Shown here: positions 1 through 7,060 of the stretch, piece by piece
Position numbering within the stretch: the stretch's first letter is position 1
How the letters are laid out: each line of letters opens with the position of its first letter
The notes under the pieces: generated by a model
Told to the model about the DNA's origin: nothing
The model's input: the letters and a program-made list of their open reading frames with translations, nothing else
Databases searched by the model: none
Made by a program: the position numbers and the translations under genes
Origin: an uncultured Flavobacterium sp.
GTDB taxonomy: Bacteria; Bacteroidota; Bacteroidia; Flavobacteriales; Flavobacteriaceae
Assembly (NCBI GenBank): GCA_945957245.1
Contig: CAMFLD010000098.1
Span: 1-8,487, forward strand
Direction of reading: 5' to 3'
DNA: 8,487 bases

Positions 1-6
1 TTTATC

Positions 7-34
7 AGTCCAAAACTTTTATTGACACCCCACA
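7..34. mobile_element. possible terminal inverted repeat of an IS3-family insertion sequence (partial)
   Basis: Read leftward from base 34, the sequence begins TGTGGGGTGTC, continues AATAAAAG and reaches TTTTGGAC. An outer end that starts with TG, followed within about 25 bases by an AAAAGTTTTGGAC-like stretch, resembles the terminal repeats of several IS3-family elements as I remember them. If this is correct, the element lies to the left of the window and its last base is near 34. No transposase sequence or second end is visible, so neither a target duplication nor an orientation can be given. It could equally be chance similarity in AT-rich DNA. Confidence 0.3.
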
Positions 35-100
35 ATTTTTCCTTTAAAATTTTACTTCACTTTATATTGTGAATAATACAAAAAAAAAAATTATAAAATA

Positions 101-134
101 AAAAAAACACGACCCGGTAGTAGTTTCGGGTCGT
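101..134 (-). terminator. intrinsic terminator for leftward transcription
   Basis: ACGACCCG (109-116) and CGGGTCGT (127-134) form a perfect 8-bp stem around a 10-base loop. Read leftward, the hairpin is followed at once by G and seven T (RC of 101-108) and then more T-rich sequence, the classic intrinsic terminator layout. Read rightward, only TTT follows, so activity in that direction should be weaker. No clear gene lies to its right on the minus strand, so what it terminates is unknown. It could be a small RNA, a very short protein gene, or the remnant of a lost gene. Confidence 0.6.
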
Positions 135-412
135 TTAAGTCTCGTCAATGTTGTTTGTTAGGACCAAAACGCTTGTATTGGTGAGTTGTGTGTTCTTCTT
201 CTCTTGACAAAAACATTGTTTTGTATAATCCAAAGTTGCTTCTTTTTCAATAAAAGCAGTTACATAATTTCAGTCAAATGTTACATAATTTCAATTTTAT
301 CGTTTTTGACAAGATTATTTTTTAGGACAATAAATTTTCATTTAAAATTTTTAATTAATTGAAATTCAATATTTTATAATTTATTTTTAAAATATTTCCA
401 AAAAAATGTTAA
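135..412. other. AT-rich intergenic region without a recognisable gene
   Basis: No open frame of normal length or recognisable family is present on either strand. The minus strand has a 44-codon frame that ends at 135 but has no ATG, and a 23-codon ATG frame at 216-145. Neither is recognised. A 14-bp direct repeat sits at 259-293. Bases 300-412 are almost pure A/T and lead into the regulator's promoter. No TAxxTTTG box was found on the minus strand that would drive transcription toward the terminator at 101-134. Confidence 0.5.
259..293. repeat. 14-bp direct repeat with a 21-bp period
   Basis: GTTACATAATTTCA occurs at 259-272 and again, identically, at 280-293. The 21-bp spacing equals two helical turns and would place both copies on the same face of the DNA. 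This suggests, but does not prove, a tandem protein-binding site. It does not resemble the TetR-associated palindrome found elsewhere in the window. Confidence 0.45.
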
Positions 413-434
413 TTCTGGAACAAGCGTTTCAAAA
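413..434. promoter_or_regulatory. predicted TetR operator 1 (autoregulatory site)
   Basis: This 22-bp imperfect palindrome has left half TTCTGGAAC, spacer AAGC and right half GTTTCAAAA. Seven of eleven position pairs are complementary. It matches the three sites at 1066, 1133 and 1198, ends 7 bp before the -7 box at 442-449, and covers the expected -33 region of the regulator's promoter. A repressor bound here would exclude RNA polymerase, so the regulator probably represses itself. Confidence 0.7.
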
Positions 435-441
435 TAAGTTA

Positions 442-449
442 TATCTTTG
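442..449 (+). promoter_or_regulatory. -7 box of the TetR-family regulator promoter
   Basis: TATCTTTG matches the Bacteroidota sigma-factor -7 consensus TAxxTTTG exactly. Transcription would start near 455, giving a leader of about 13 bases before the ATG at 468. A clear -33 TTTG is not visible at the usual distance, where operator 1 lies instead. The box overlaps the TTG at 447, which argues against that codon being a translation start. Confidence 0.6.
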
Positions 450-467
450 TCCCAGAATTTTAAATTT

Positions 468-1049
468 ATGGCACGCAGCGTTGAATTTAATGAATGCGAG
501 ATTATAGAGAAAGCTATGAATGTCTTTTGGGAAAAAGGCTATCATGCTACCTCTATGCAGGATTTAGTAGATGCTATGCAAATCAACCGTAGCAGCCTTT
601 ACAATACAATTGGGGATAAACACTGCCTTTTCATGAAATGCGTAACCTCGTATACTGAAAATGCGATGAAAGAAACCAGAGAAAAGGTTGCCAGAGAAGA
701 ATCAGCATTAGACGGACTGATAAAAATTATACGGGACAAAGCAGCTTGGGTAGTTGATTCTGAAAAAGGATGTTTGGGTATTAAAACCATATTTGAAATT
801 GCTACTGAAGATGAACAGGTTAGAAATTTGCTATGCAAAAACAATCAAGTTTATCTGGAGTTTATGACCGATGTTATTCAGAAAGCTATCGATGCAGGAG
901 AACTGGACGGAGAAGAAGAAGCTTCATTATTAGCCGAATACATATTGACCGCTTTTACCGGATGGAAGCAATCGTTTATTTTAAACGGAGATCCAATCAA
1001 GATTAAAAAAATGTCAGAATACCTGATTAAAACTATTACCCACAAGTAA
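468..1049 (+). CDS. TetR/AcrR-family transcriptional regulator, probable repressor of the adjacent RND efflux operon
   Basis: The product is a 193-residue one-domain repressor of typical TetR size. The N-terminal helix-turn-helix spans about residues 12-55: an FWEKGYHATSMQDLVDAM segment, the recognition helix around NRSSLYN (40-46), then GDKHCLF. The helical C-terminal part, the ligand and dimer domain, is divergent as usual, so the inducer cannot be guessed. The frame can be extended to a TTG at 447, but that codon lies inside the -7 promoter box. ATG 468 gives the usual short N-terminus and is preferred. The gene is codirectional with the efflux genes, and a copy of the same palindrome lies at its own promoter and three lie downstream, which supports local repression of both units. 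The family is certain; the target is inferred from context. Confidence 0.92.
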   Translation: MARSVEFNECEIIEKAMNVFWEKGYHATSMQDLVDAMQINRSSLYNTIGDKHCLFMKCVTSYTENAMKETREKVAREESALDGLIKIIRDKAAWVVDSEKGCLGIKTIFEIATEDEQVRNLLCKNNQVYLEFMTDVIQKAIDAGELDGEEEASLLAEYILTAFTGWKQSFILNGDPIKIKKMSEYLIKTITHK

Positions 1050-1065
1050 TATTTTTTTTCAATTA

Positions 1066-1087
1066 TTTTGGAACAATCATTTCAAAA
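1066..1087. promoter_or_regulatory. predicted TetR operator 2
   Basis: Left half TTTTGGAAC, spacer AATC, right half ATTTCAAAA. It lies 17 bp after the regulator's stop codon and 198 bp before the adaptor start chosen here. The halves match the consensus TTYTGGAAC / RTTTCARAA shared with the sites at 413, 1133 and 1198. A degenerate copy follows at 1097-1118, where the left half TTTTGAAAC is good but the right half is poor. Confidence 0.65.
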
Positions 1088-1128
1088 ATCAATAGTTTTT
1101 GAAACGCACTTTTTCGTATCAATCAGCT

Positions 1129-1158
1129 TTAATTCTGGAACAATCGTTTCAGAATTAA
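1129..1158. promoter_or_regulatory. predicted TetR operator 3, the most symmetric copy
   Basis: The 22-bp core (1133-1154) has left half TTCTGGAAC, spacer AATC and right half GTTTCAGAA. Symmetry continues outward through TTAA on both flanks, making a 30-bp palindrome in which 13 of 15 position pairs are complementary. It is the best candidate for the highest-affinity site. The sequence TAATTCTG at 1130-1137 is one mismatch from a TAxxTTTG -7 box, so operator and promoter may overlap here, although no matching -33 element was found. Confidence 0.7.
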
Positions 1159-1197
1159 GGTGCTAACAAAAGATAAATTTTAAAAAAGCAGCCCAAA

Positions 1198-1219
1198 TTT
1201 TGGAACGCTCATTTCAAAA
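1198..1219. promoter_or_regulatory. predicted TetR operator 4
   Basis: Left half TTTTGGAAC, spacer GCTC, right half ATTTCAAAA. Its start is 65 bp from that of operator 3, much as operators 2 and 3 are 67 bp apart. It ends 5 bp before the in-frame ATG at 1225 and 65 bp before the preferred adaptor start at 1285. Depending on the unknown transcription start, it would act by steric exclusion, as a roadblock, or by looping with the other sites. Confidence 0.65.
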
Positions 1220-1284
1220 ATAATATGAACACACGAATACATAATAATCAAAAACAAAAATCAATAACTATCAAATCAAGACTC

Positions 1285-2415
1285 ATGAAAAAATTAATTA
1301 CTCTTAGCCTAGTGGCTCTTTTCTTAGCAAGTTGTGCTAATAAAAACGGAGGAGCTCCGGCACCGGCACCGGCAACCTTACCGGTGCTGCAAATAACTGA
1401 TGCATCAGCTACTACAGAAACCGAATATCCGGTAGCCATCCAAGGGAAAACTGATGTTGAAATCAGACCGCAGGTGAGCGGAACATTGGATAAAATTTAT
1501 GTAGATGAAGGTGCTTATGTTGCTCAGGGGCAGCCTTTGTTTAAAATCAATGACAATCCTTACCGCCAACAATACAACAATGCGACCGCAAGTCTTAATG
1601 CAGCAGAAGCAGCTCTTGTCAACGCCCAATTGGAAGTAGAAAAACTGACGCCGCTTGTTCAAAACAAAGTCGTTTCAGATTATCAGCTGAAAATGGCAAA
1701 AGCAAATCTCACTATTGCAAAAGCCAATGTGGCACAGTCAAAAGCTGTTTTGGGAACAGCAGAAATCAATCTGGGCTATACAGTAATAAAAGCTCCGGTG
1801 AGTGGTTATATCGGAAGATTGCCCAAAAAACAGGGAAGCCTTATTAGTCCTTCTGACCCTGAGGCGTTAACCAAATTGTCTGATACTAGAGAGGTTTATG
1901 CTTATTTCTCTTTAAGTGAAAATGATTTTATCAATTTCAAATCCCAATATAAAGGAAATACCCTTAATGATAAATTAAAAGGATTAGCTCCTGTTTCTCT
2001 GGTACTTTCTGATAATACAGTTTATAACGAAAAAGGTAAAATCGATATGATTGACGGTCAGTTTGACAAAAATACCGGAGCTATAACTCTAAGGGCCAAA
2101 TTTACTAATGCCAATGGATTGTTACGTTCAGGAAATACCGGAAAAGTTAAGATCAGTATCCAGCATCCAAATGCTATTGTGATTCCTCAGGAAGCTACGA
2201 TTGAAATACAGGACAAAATCTTTGTGGCTTTAGTAGACAGCAAAAACACAGTACTTCGTCAGCCTGTTGTGGTTTCAGGAAAAACAGGAACAGATTATTT
2301 AATCAAAGAAGGTATTAAAACCGGAGACCGTATTGTGTTAAAAGGTTTTGAAAACCTGCCTGATGGCGCAACAATTATCCCGGAAACTCCAAAAAAATCG
2401 GTTGCAAAAATTTAA
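1285..2415 (+). CDS. RND efflux periplasmic adaptor (membrane fusion protein), lipoprotein
   Basis: This 376-residue subunit links the inner-membrane pump to the outer-membrane channel. From ATG 1285 the protein starts with a lipoprotein signal, MKKLITLSLVALFLASC. Its lipobox is LASC and the acylated Cys is residue 17. An Ala/Pro linker follows (about 23-33). The first lipoyl half is at about 58-90 (RPQVSGTLDKIYVDEGAYV), the alpha-helical hairpin at about 95-160, and the second lipoyl half at about 163-195 (TVIKAPVSGYIG). The beta-barrel and membrane-proximal domains complete the protein. An in-frame ATG at 1225 would add 20 polar residues ahead of the signal peptide and sits 5 bp after operator 4, so ATG 1285 is preferred. 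No acidic surface-export signal follows the Cys, which fits a periplasmic location. The pump gene begins 23 bp downstream. Confidence 0.93.
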   Translation: MKKLITLSLVALFLASCANKNGGAPAPAPATLPVLQITDASATTETEYPVAIQGKTDVEIRPQVSGTLDKIYVDEGAYVAQGQPLFKINDNPYRQQYNNATASLNAAEAALVNAQLEVEKLTPLVQNKVVSDYQLKMAKANLTIAKANVAQSKAVLGTAEINLGYTVIKAPVSGYIGRLPKKQGSLISPSDPEALTKLSDTREVYAYFSLSENDFINFKSQYKGNTLNDKLKGLAPVSLVLSDNTVYNEKGKIDMIDGQFDKNTGAITLRAKFTNANGLLRSGNTGKVKISIQHPNAIVIPQEATIEIQDKIFVALVDSKNTVLRQPVVVSGKTGTDYLIKEGIKTGDRIVLKGFENLPDGATIIPETPKKSVAKI

Positions 2416-2438
2416 TACAAAAAACTAACAAAATCAAT

Positions 2439-5400
2439 ATGTTACAAAAATTTATTGACAGACCCGTGCTGTCAACAGTCATCGCCATACTTATTGTCAT
2501 CCTCGGATTTATTGGGTTAAAAGCTCTTCCGTTACAACAATTTCCCGATATAGCCCCGCCCGCAGTACAAGTTGTAGCACTGTATCCCGGTGCCAATGCC
2601 GAAACGGTTTTACGTTCCGTAGCTCCCTCTTTGGAGGAAGCAATTAACGGGGTGGAAAACATGAGTTATATGAGTTCAACAGCCAGCAACGATGGATCGT
2701 TGGTGATTACTGTAAACTTCAAATTGGGGACCAATCCCGATCAGGCAGCTGTAAATGTTCAGAACAGAGTTTCACAGGCATCCAGCCAATTGCCGCCCGA
2801 AGTGGTTCAGGCCGGAATTTCAACAACCAAACAACAAAACAGCTTGTTGATGGTAGTTGATTTATATACCGATAACGAAAAAGAGTATGACCAGACTTTC
2901 CTTGCGAATTATGCTCAAATCAATATTATTCCCGATTTAAAAAGGATACCGGGAGTAGGACAGGCCATTATTTTTGGAGGAAATAAAGATTATTCACTGC
3001 GTGTTTGGTTAAATCCGGCTAAAATGGCAGCTTACAACCTTACACCCAAAGAAGTGGTGGGAGCAATTCAGGACAAAAACCTTGAAGCCGCACCCGGAAG
3101 GTTTGGAGAAGGAAGCAATGAAGCTTTCGAATATGTAATTAAATATAAAGGAAAATTAAACAATCCTGCGGAATATGAAAATATTGTAATTCATTCTAAT
3201 GCAGATGGCTCAGTATTGCGATTGAAAGATGTAGCCCGTATTGAGTTGGGTTCTTACACCTATGCCAGCGGTACAAGGATTGACGGTAAGTCGGGATTGA
3301 ATATTGGTATTTTCCAATTGCCCGGTTCTAATTCAAGTGATACTCAGATTGCCATAAGGGAAATGATGGAAAAAGCTTCAAAAGATTTTCCTAAAGATGT
3401 AAAACACCTTATTCTATACAACACAAAAGACTCTCTGGATATGTCTATAGATCAGGTGGAACATACCTTAATCGAAGCTTTTATTCTGGTATTTATTGTA
3501 GTTTTCCTGTTCCTTCAGGATTTCAGGGCTACATTGATTCCGGCTATAGCTGTTCCGGTTTCTATACTTGGTACCTTCTTTTTTATGTATGTTTTCGGGT
3601 TTTCAGTAAACCTATTAACCCTTTTTGCCTTGGTACTTGCCATTGGAATTGTAGTTGATGATGCCATAGTTGTTGTTGAAGCCGTACACGAAAAAATGCA
3701 CAGCAAAAAGCTTTCGGCCAAATCAGCTACTACATCAGCTATGAGTGAAATTACCGGAGCCATTGTTTCTATCACACTCGTAATGTCAGCTGTATTCCTG
3801 CCTGTTGGATTTATGCAGGGGTCAACAGGAGTTTTCTACCGTCAGTTTGCTTTTACTTTGGCAATAGCTATCGTAATTTCGGCGGTAAATGCTCTTACGC
3901 TTTCGCCAGCATTGGCAGCCTTATTCCTAAAAGATACCCATCTTAATGACGGGCATAAGGGAGAAGAAGCTCCCAAAAACTTTAAAGAGCGTTTCTTTGT
4001 AGGGTTTAATAGCGGTTTTAATAAACTGACTAACAAATACATCAACAGCTTAAGATTTTTAGTAAAAAACAGATGGATTAGCTTTGGTGGACTGGGTATT
4101 GTAATACTCGCTACAGCTTATATGGTAAAAACAACACCAACAGGCTTTATTCCATCGGAAGACCAAGGCTTTATAGCAATTTCACTTTCAATGCCGGCCG
4201 GAGCTTCATTGGAACGTACTAAAGAGGTAATGAAAGAAGTTGAAGGAACTTTGGGCAACCTGCCTTCGAAAAAAGTACTGAACGTCATTTCCGGATTTAA
4301 TATGCTAACGCAATCCACCAGTTCTTCTGCAGGTGTTGCATTCATCTTACTTAAACCTGCAAAAGAACGCGGTGAACATCAGGATATCAATGATATTATG
4401 AATGATGTTCGGGGTAGATTATCCGGAATAAAAGGAGCCAATTTCTTTGTCTTTACTTTTCCAACAGTTCCCGGTTTCAACAATGTTGACGGATTGGATA
4501 TTGTATTGAAAGATAAAACAGGAGGTAGCATTAGTAAATTTAGTGGCATCAGTACGAAGTTTGTAGGCGAATTGATGAAACGTCCTGAAATAGCCGTTGC
4601 GTTTACAAGTTTTAAAGCCGATTATCCTCAGCTTGAAATGCAGGTTGATGATGTCAAAGCCGAACAATTGGGTGTAAGTGTGAGAGATGTACTTCAGACT
4701 ATTCAGGCTTATTATGGTAGCGCACAAGCTTCAGATTTCAACCGGTTCGGTAAATATTACAGGGTAATGGTTCAGGCTGATGTAACAGCAAGAAATACGC
4801 CTGCAACGCTGAACAACATTTATGTAAAGAACAGAATGGGAACTATGGTTCCGGTATCGTCCTTAGTTCAGTTAAAATCGGTTAATGGTTCAGAGACCGC
4901 TTCCAGGTATAATCTGTTTAATTCTATTGCTGTGAATGCCATAGCTAAGCCTGGTTTTAGTTCAGGTGCTGCTATCAAGGCTGTTCAGGAAGTAGCTGAA
5001 ACACAATTGCCAAAAGGGTATACCATCGAATTTTCAGGAATTACCAAAGAGGAAATCACTTCTTCAGGTCAATCTGCTGTAATCTTTGGATTGAGTTTAC
5101 TATTTGTATTTTTCCTTCTGTCAGCACAATACGAGAGCTATATCCTTCCGATGGCAGTTTTGTTATCAATACCAACGGGAATATTCGGAGTGTTTGCAGC
5201 CATTGGCTTGACCGGAATTGAAAATAATATTTATGTTCAGGTAGCGTTAATCATGTTAATCGGATTGCTTGCCAAAAATGCAATTCTGATTGTTGAATAT
5301 GCTGTACAGCGAAGAAAGGCCGGAAAATCATTATTAGCTTCAGCACTTGAAGCGGCTAAACTTCGTTTGAGACCCATTATTATGACATCGTTTGCCTTTG

Positions 5401-5612
5401 TTGTAGGATTGACTCCGATGATGAGAGCTAAAGGACCTTCAGCTTTGGGGAATCACTCCATCAGTATTGGAGCCGCAGGAGGAATGATTTCAGGAGTTAT
5501 ATTGGGAATCTTCATTATCCCTGTTTTATTTATTGCCTTCCAATATTTACACGAATTGGTTTCAGGCAAACCTTTGGCGGTAATTAATAATGAAAAATTA
5601 TCGGAACACTAA
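2439..5612 (+). CDS. RND-family multidrug efflux pump, HAE-1 (AcrB/MexB-type) inner-membrane transporter
   Basis: This proton-driven antiporter captures drugs or other amphiphiles from the periplasm and inner membrane and passes them to the outer-membrane channel. At 1057 residues it is full length for the family. It opens with a typical MLQKFIDRPVLSTVIAIL first helix and has two large periplasmic loops, with helices 2-6 from about residue 345 and the second helical block near the C-terminus. The proton-relay residues are intact: D407 and D408 in VVDDAIVVVE, K946 in LLAKNAILIVE, and R976 in KLRLRPIIMTS. D407 and D408 carry the same numbers as in AcrB; K946 and R976 correspond to AcrB K940 and R971. 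No frameshift or gap is seen. The substrate range cannot be read from sequence. The gene lies between its adaptor (23 bp) and its outer-membrane partner (13 bp), so all three are very likely co-translated from one message. Confidence 0.96.
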   Translation: MLQKFIDRPVLSTVIAILIVILGFIGLKALPLQQFPDIAPPAVQVVALYPGANAETVLRSVAPSLEEAINGVENMSYMSSTASNDGSLVITVNFKLGTNPDQAAVNVQNRVSQASSQLPPEVVQAGISTTKQQNSLLMVVDLYTDNEKEYDQTFLANYAQINIIPDLKRIPGVGQAIIFGGNKDYSLRVWLNPAKMAAYNLTPKEVVGAIQDKNLEAAPGRFGEGSNEAFEYVIKYKGKLNNPAEYENIVIHSNADGSVLRLKDVARIELGSYTYASGTRIDGKSGLNIGIFQLPGSNSSDTQIAIREMMEKASKDFPKDVKHLILYNTKDSLDMSIDQVEHTLIEAFILVFIVVFLFLQDFRATLIPAIAVPVSILGTFFFMYVFGFSVNLLTLFALVLAIGIVVDDAIVVVEAVHEKMHSKKLSAKSATTSAMSEITGAIVSITLVMSAVFLPVGFMQGSTGVFYRQFAFTLAIAIVISAVNALTLSPALAALFLKDTHLNDGHKGEEAPKNFKERFFVGFNSGFNKLTNKYINSLRFLVKNRWISFGGLGIVILATAYMVKTTPTGFIPSEDQGFIAISLSMPAGASLERTKEVMKEVEGTLGNLPSKKVLNVISGFNMLTQSTSSSAGVAFILLKPAKERGEHQDINDIMNDVRGRLSGIKGANFFVFTFPTVPGFNNVDGLDIVLKDKTGGSISKFSGISTKFVGELMKRPEIAVAFTSFKADYPQLEMQVDDVKAEQLGVSVRDVLQTIQAYYGSAQASDFNRFGKYYRVMVQADVTARNTPATLNNIYVKNRMGTMVPVSSLVQLKSVNGSETASRYNLFNSIAVNAIAKPGFSSGAAIKAVQEVAETQLPKGYTIEFSGITKEEITSSGQSAVIFGLSLLFVFFLLSAQYESYILPMAVLLSIPTGIFGVFAAIGLTGIENNIYVQVALIMLIGLLAKNAILIVEYAVQRRKAGKSLLASALEAAKLRLRPIIMTSFAFVVGLTPMMRAKGPSALGNHSISIGAAGGMISGVILGIFIIPVLFIAFQYLHELVSGKPLAVINNEKLSEH

Positions 5613-5625
5613 TTCAAACCTAATT

Positions 5626-7029
5626 ATGAAAAATAGTTTTAAAATAAAAATATTGATTTCACTGCTTTTAATCGGTAATGTTTCCTTTTCTCAAAAACAA
5701 CAGAAAGTAGAAGTTCCCGCTTATTACAGAAATTCGACAAATAGTGATACCACAAGTATTGCGGATATAAAATGGAAGTCCTTTTTTGAGGAGAATGATT
5801 TAATTGCCTTGATTGATAAAGCATTAGCTAAAAACAATGATTTGCAGATAGCCCAAAAGAATATAGAGATAGCCCGATTGCGATTTGGGCAGAGCAAATG
5901 GGGAAGTATACCGAGAATTAACGGTTATGCTACTGCAACTACCACACGTCTTTCTGATAATAGTCTTAACGGTATCAGTGCCAATCAGTTTTTGGGGCAA
6001 AAGCATCTTGAGGATTATTCAGCCGGATTAAATTTGGCTTGGGAAGCGGATATCTGGGGCAAAATCAGGAACCAGAAAAAAGCGGCACAGGCGGCTTATC
6101 TTCAGTCTACTGAGGTTAGAAAGGCCTTGCAGACCAGTATTGTAGCAGCTGTTTCGGATGGTTTTTATGACTTGCTGATGCTTGATGCTCAATTGGAAAT
6201 AGCTAAGAAAACCCTCGAACTCAATGACAGTACGCTTTTTGCAGTCAACCTGCAGTATGAAGCAGGGCAGGTAACCTTATTGGCTAAAGAACAAACAGAA
6301 AGTCAACGCCTTATAGCTGCACAACTTATTCCGGAACTGGAGAAAAATATCCAATTGCAGGAAAATGCCATTGCAGTACTCTCCGGAACTTTCCCTGAAG
6401 CTGCAGAAAGGGCCAGTAAATTGGAAACCATAGCTGTAAAGGATGGTTTGTCCGCAGGTATTCCTTCGCAGTTATTGAGTAAACGTCCGGATGTTAAAAG
6501 TGCAGAACTAGCTGTAAAAGCCGCTGATGCCAAAGTTGGTGTTACCAGAGCATCACTTTATCCTTCATTGAACATTTCTGCAGTAGGAGGGGTGAATTCT
6601 TATGAGCTTAATAATTGGTTTAATATTCCGGCGTCTTTATTTGGTTCCATAGCAGGAGGATTAACTGCTCCTTTGTTAAATGGCAAAAGACTGCGAACTG
6701 AATATAATGTTGCTAAGGCAGAGCAGGAGCAGGCTGTTTTACATTTTAAACAAACAGTGATTACGGCTTATGGAGAAGTATCATCAGCATTAGCAAAAAT
6801 AGATAAGTTGGAAAAAGAATTTAAACTGGCCGCTGAGCGTGTTGCTACACTGCAAAAAGCAGTCAACAATGCTAATTTACTTTTCAAAAGTGCCATGGCG
6901 ACTTATCTCGAGGTAAATATTGCTGAAGGAAATTTGCTGCAGGCTGAATTGGAATTGGCTAACATCAAAAAGGAAAGATTATCATCCAATGTTGAGCTTT
7001 ACCGGGCCCTCGGTGGAGGATGGGAATAA
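5626..7029 (+). CDS. RND efflux outer-membrane factor, TolC/NodT (OprM-like) family
   Basis: This 467-residue protein would form the trimeric outer-membrane channel of the tripartite pump. A Sec signal peptide covers about residues 1-22 and ends SFS before QKQQ. Family signatures are LAWEADIWGKIRNQK (about 138-152), IPSQLLSKRPDVKSAEL (279-295), LYPSLNISA (311-319), SAMATYLEV (422-430) and the terminal LYRALGGGWE. The two internally similar OEP halves are both complete. Many NodT-type proteins carry a lipobox Cys after the signal, but none is present here, so this channel is probably not acylated. An in-frame ATG at 5590 would overlap the pump gene by 23 bases and place charged, polar residues ahead of the signal peptide. 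ATG 5626, 13 bp after the pump's stop, is preferred. Confidence 0.93.
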   Translation: MKNSFKIKILISLLLIGNVSFSQKQQKVEVPAYYRNSTNSDTTSIADIKWKSFFEENDLIALIDKALAKNNDLQIAQKNIEIARLRFGQSKWGSIPRINGYATATTTRLSDNSLNGISANQFLGQKHLEDYSAGLNLAWEADIWGKIRNQKKAAQAAYLQSTEVRKALQTSIVAAVSDGFYDLLMLDAQLEIAKKTLELNDSTLFAVNLQYEAGQVTLLAKEQTESQRLIAAQLIPELEKNIQLQENAIAVLSGTFPEAAERASKLETIAVKDGLSAGIPSQLLSKRPDVKSAELAVKAADAKVGVTRASLYPSLNISAVGGVNSYELNNWFNIPASLFGSIAGGLTAPLLNGKRLRTEYNVAKAEQEQAVLHFKQTVITAYGEVSSALAKIDKLEKEFKLAAERVATLQKAVNNANLLFKSAMATYLEVNIAEGNLLQAELELANIKKERLSSNVELYRALGGGWE

Positions 7030-7060
7030 TTGATTTAACTAACAACTAACTAAAACTAAA

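Noticed and set aside
148..207. 19-codon plus-strand frame resembling a signal peptide (MLFVRTKTLVLVSCVFFFS)
   Set aside because: It is very short, ends inside its hydrophobic stretch, has no promoter or downstream domain, and the nearest terminator points the other way.
204..229. TTGACA and TATAAT resembling a proteobacterial sigma-70 promoter
   Set aside because: The spacer is only 14 bp, and the Bacteroidota housekeeping sigma factor uses a different consensus (TTTG / TAxxTTTG).
447..467. Upstream TTG start extending the TetR-family regulator by seven residues
   Set aside because: The TTG lies inside the TATCTTTG promoter box and would precede the predicted transcription start near 455. 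ATG 468 gives a normal TetR N-terminus.
1097..1118. Possible fifth TetR operator
   Set aside because: The left half (TTTTGAAAC) fits, but the right half does not pair with it. It is kept only as a degenerate half-site.
1225..1284. Upstream ATG extending the adaptor by 20 residues
   Set aside because: It would put a polar, Asn/Lys/Gln-rich stretch in front of a well-formed lipoprotein signal peptide, and it sits 5 bp after operator 4.
3515..4727. Several minus-strand open frames of 67-102 codons opposite the pump gene
   Set aside because: They are shadows of the strongly conserved RND coding frame and show no recognisable domains.
5590..5625. Upstream ATG of the outer-membrane factor overlapping the pump gene
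   Set aside because: The twelve added residues are polar and would displace a clear signal peptide that starts at ATG 5626.
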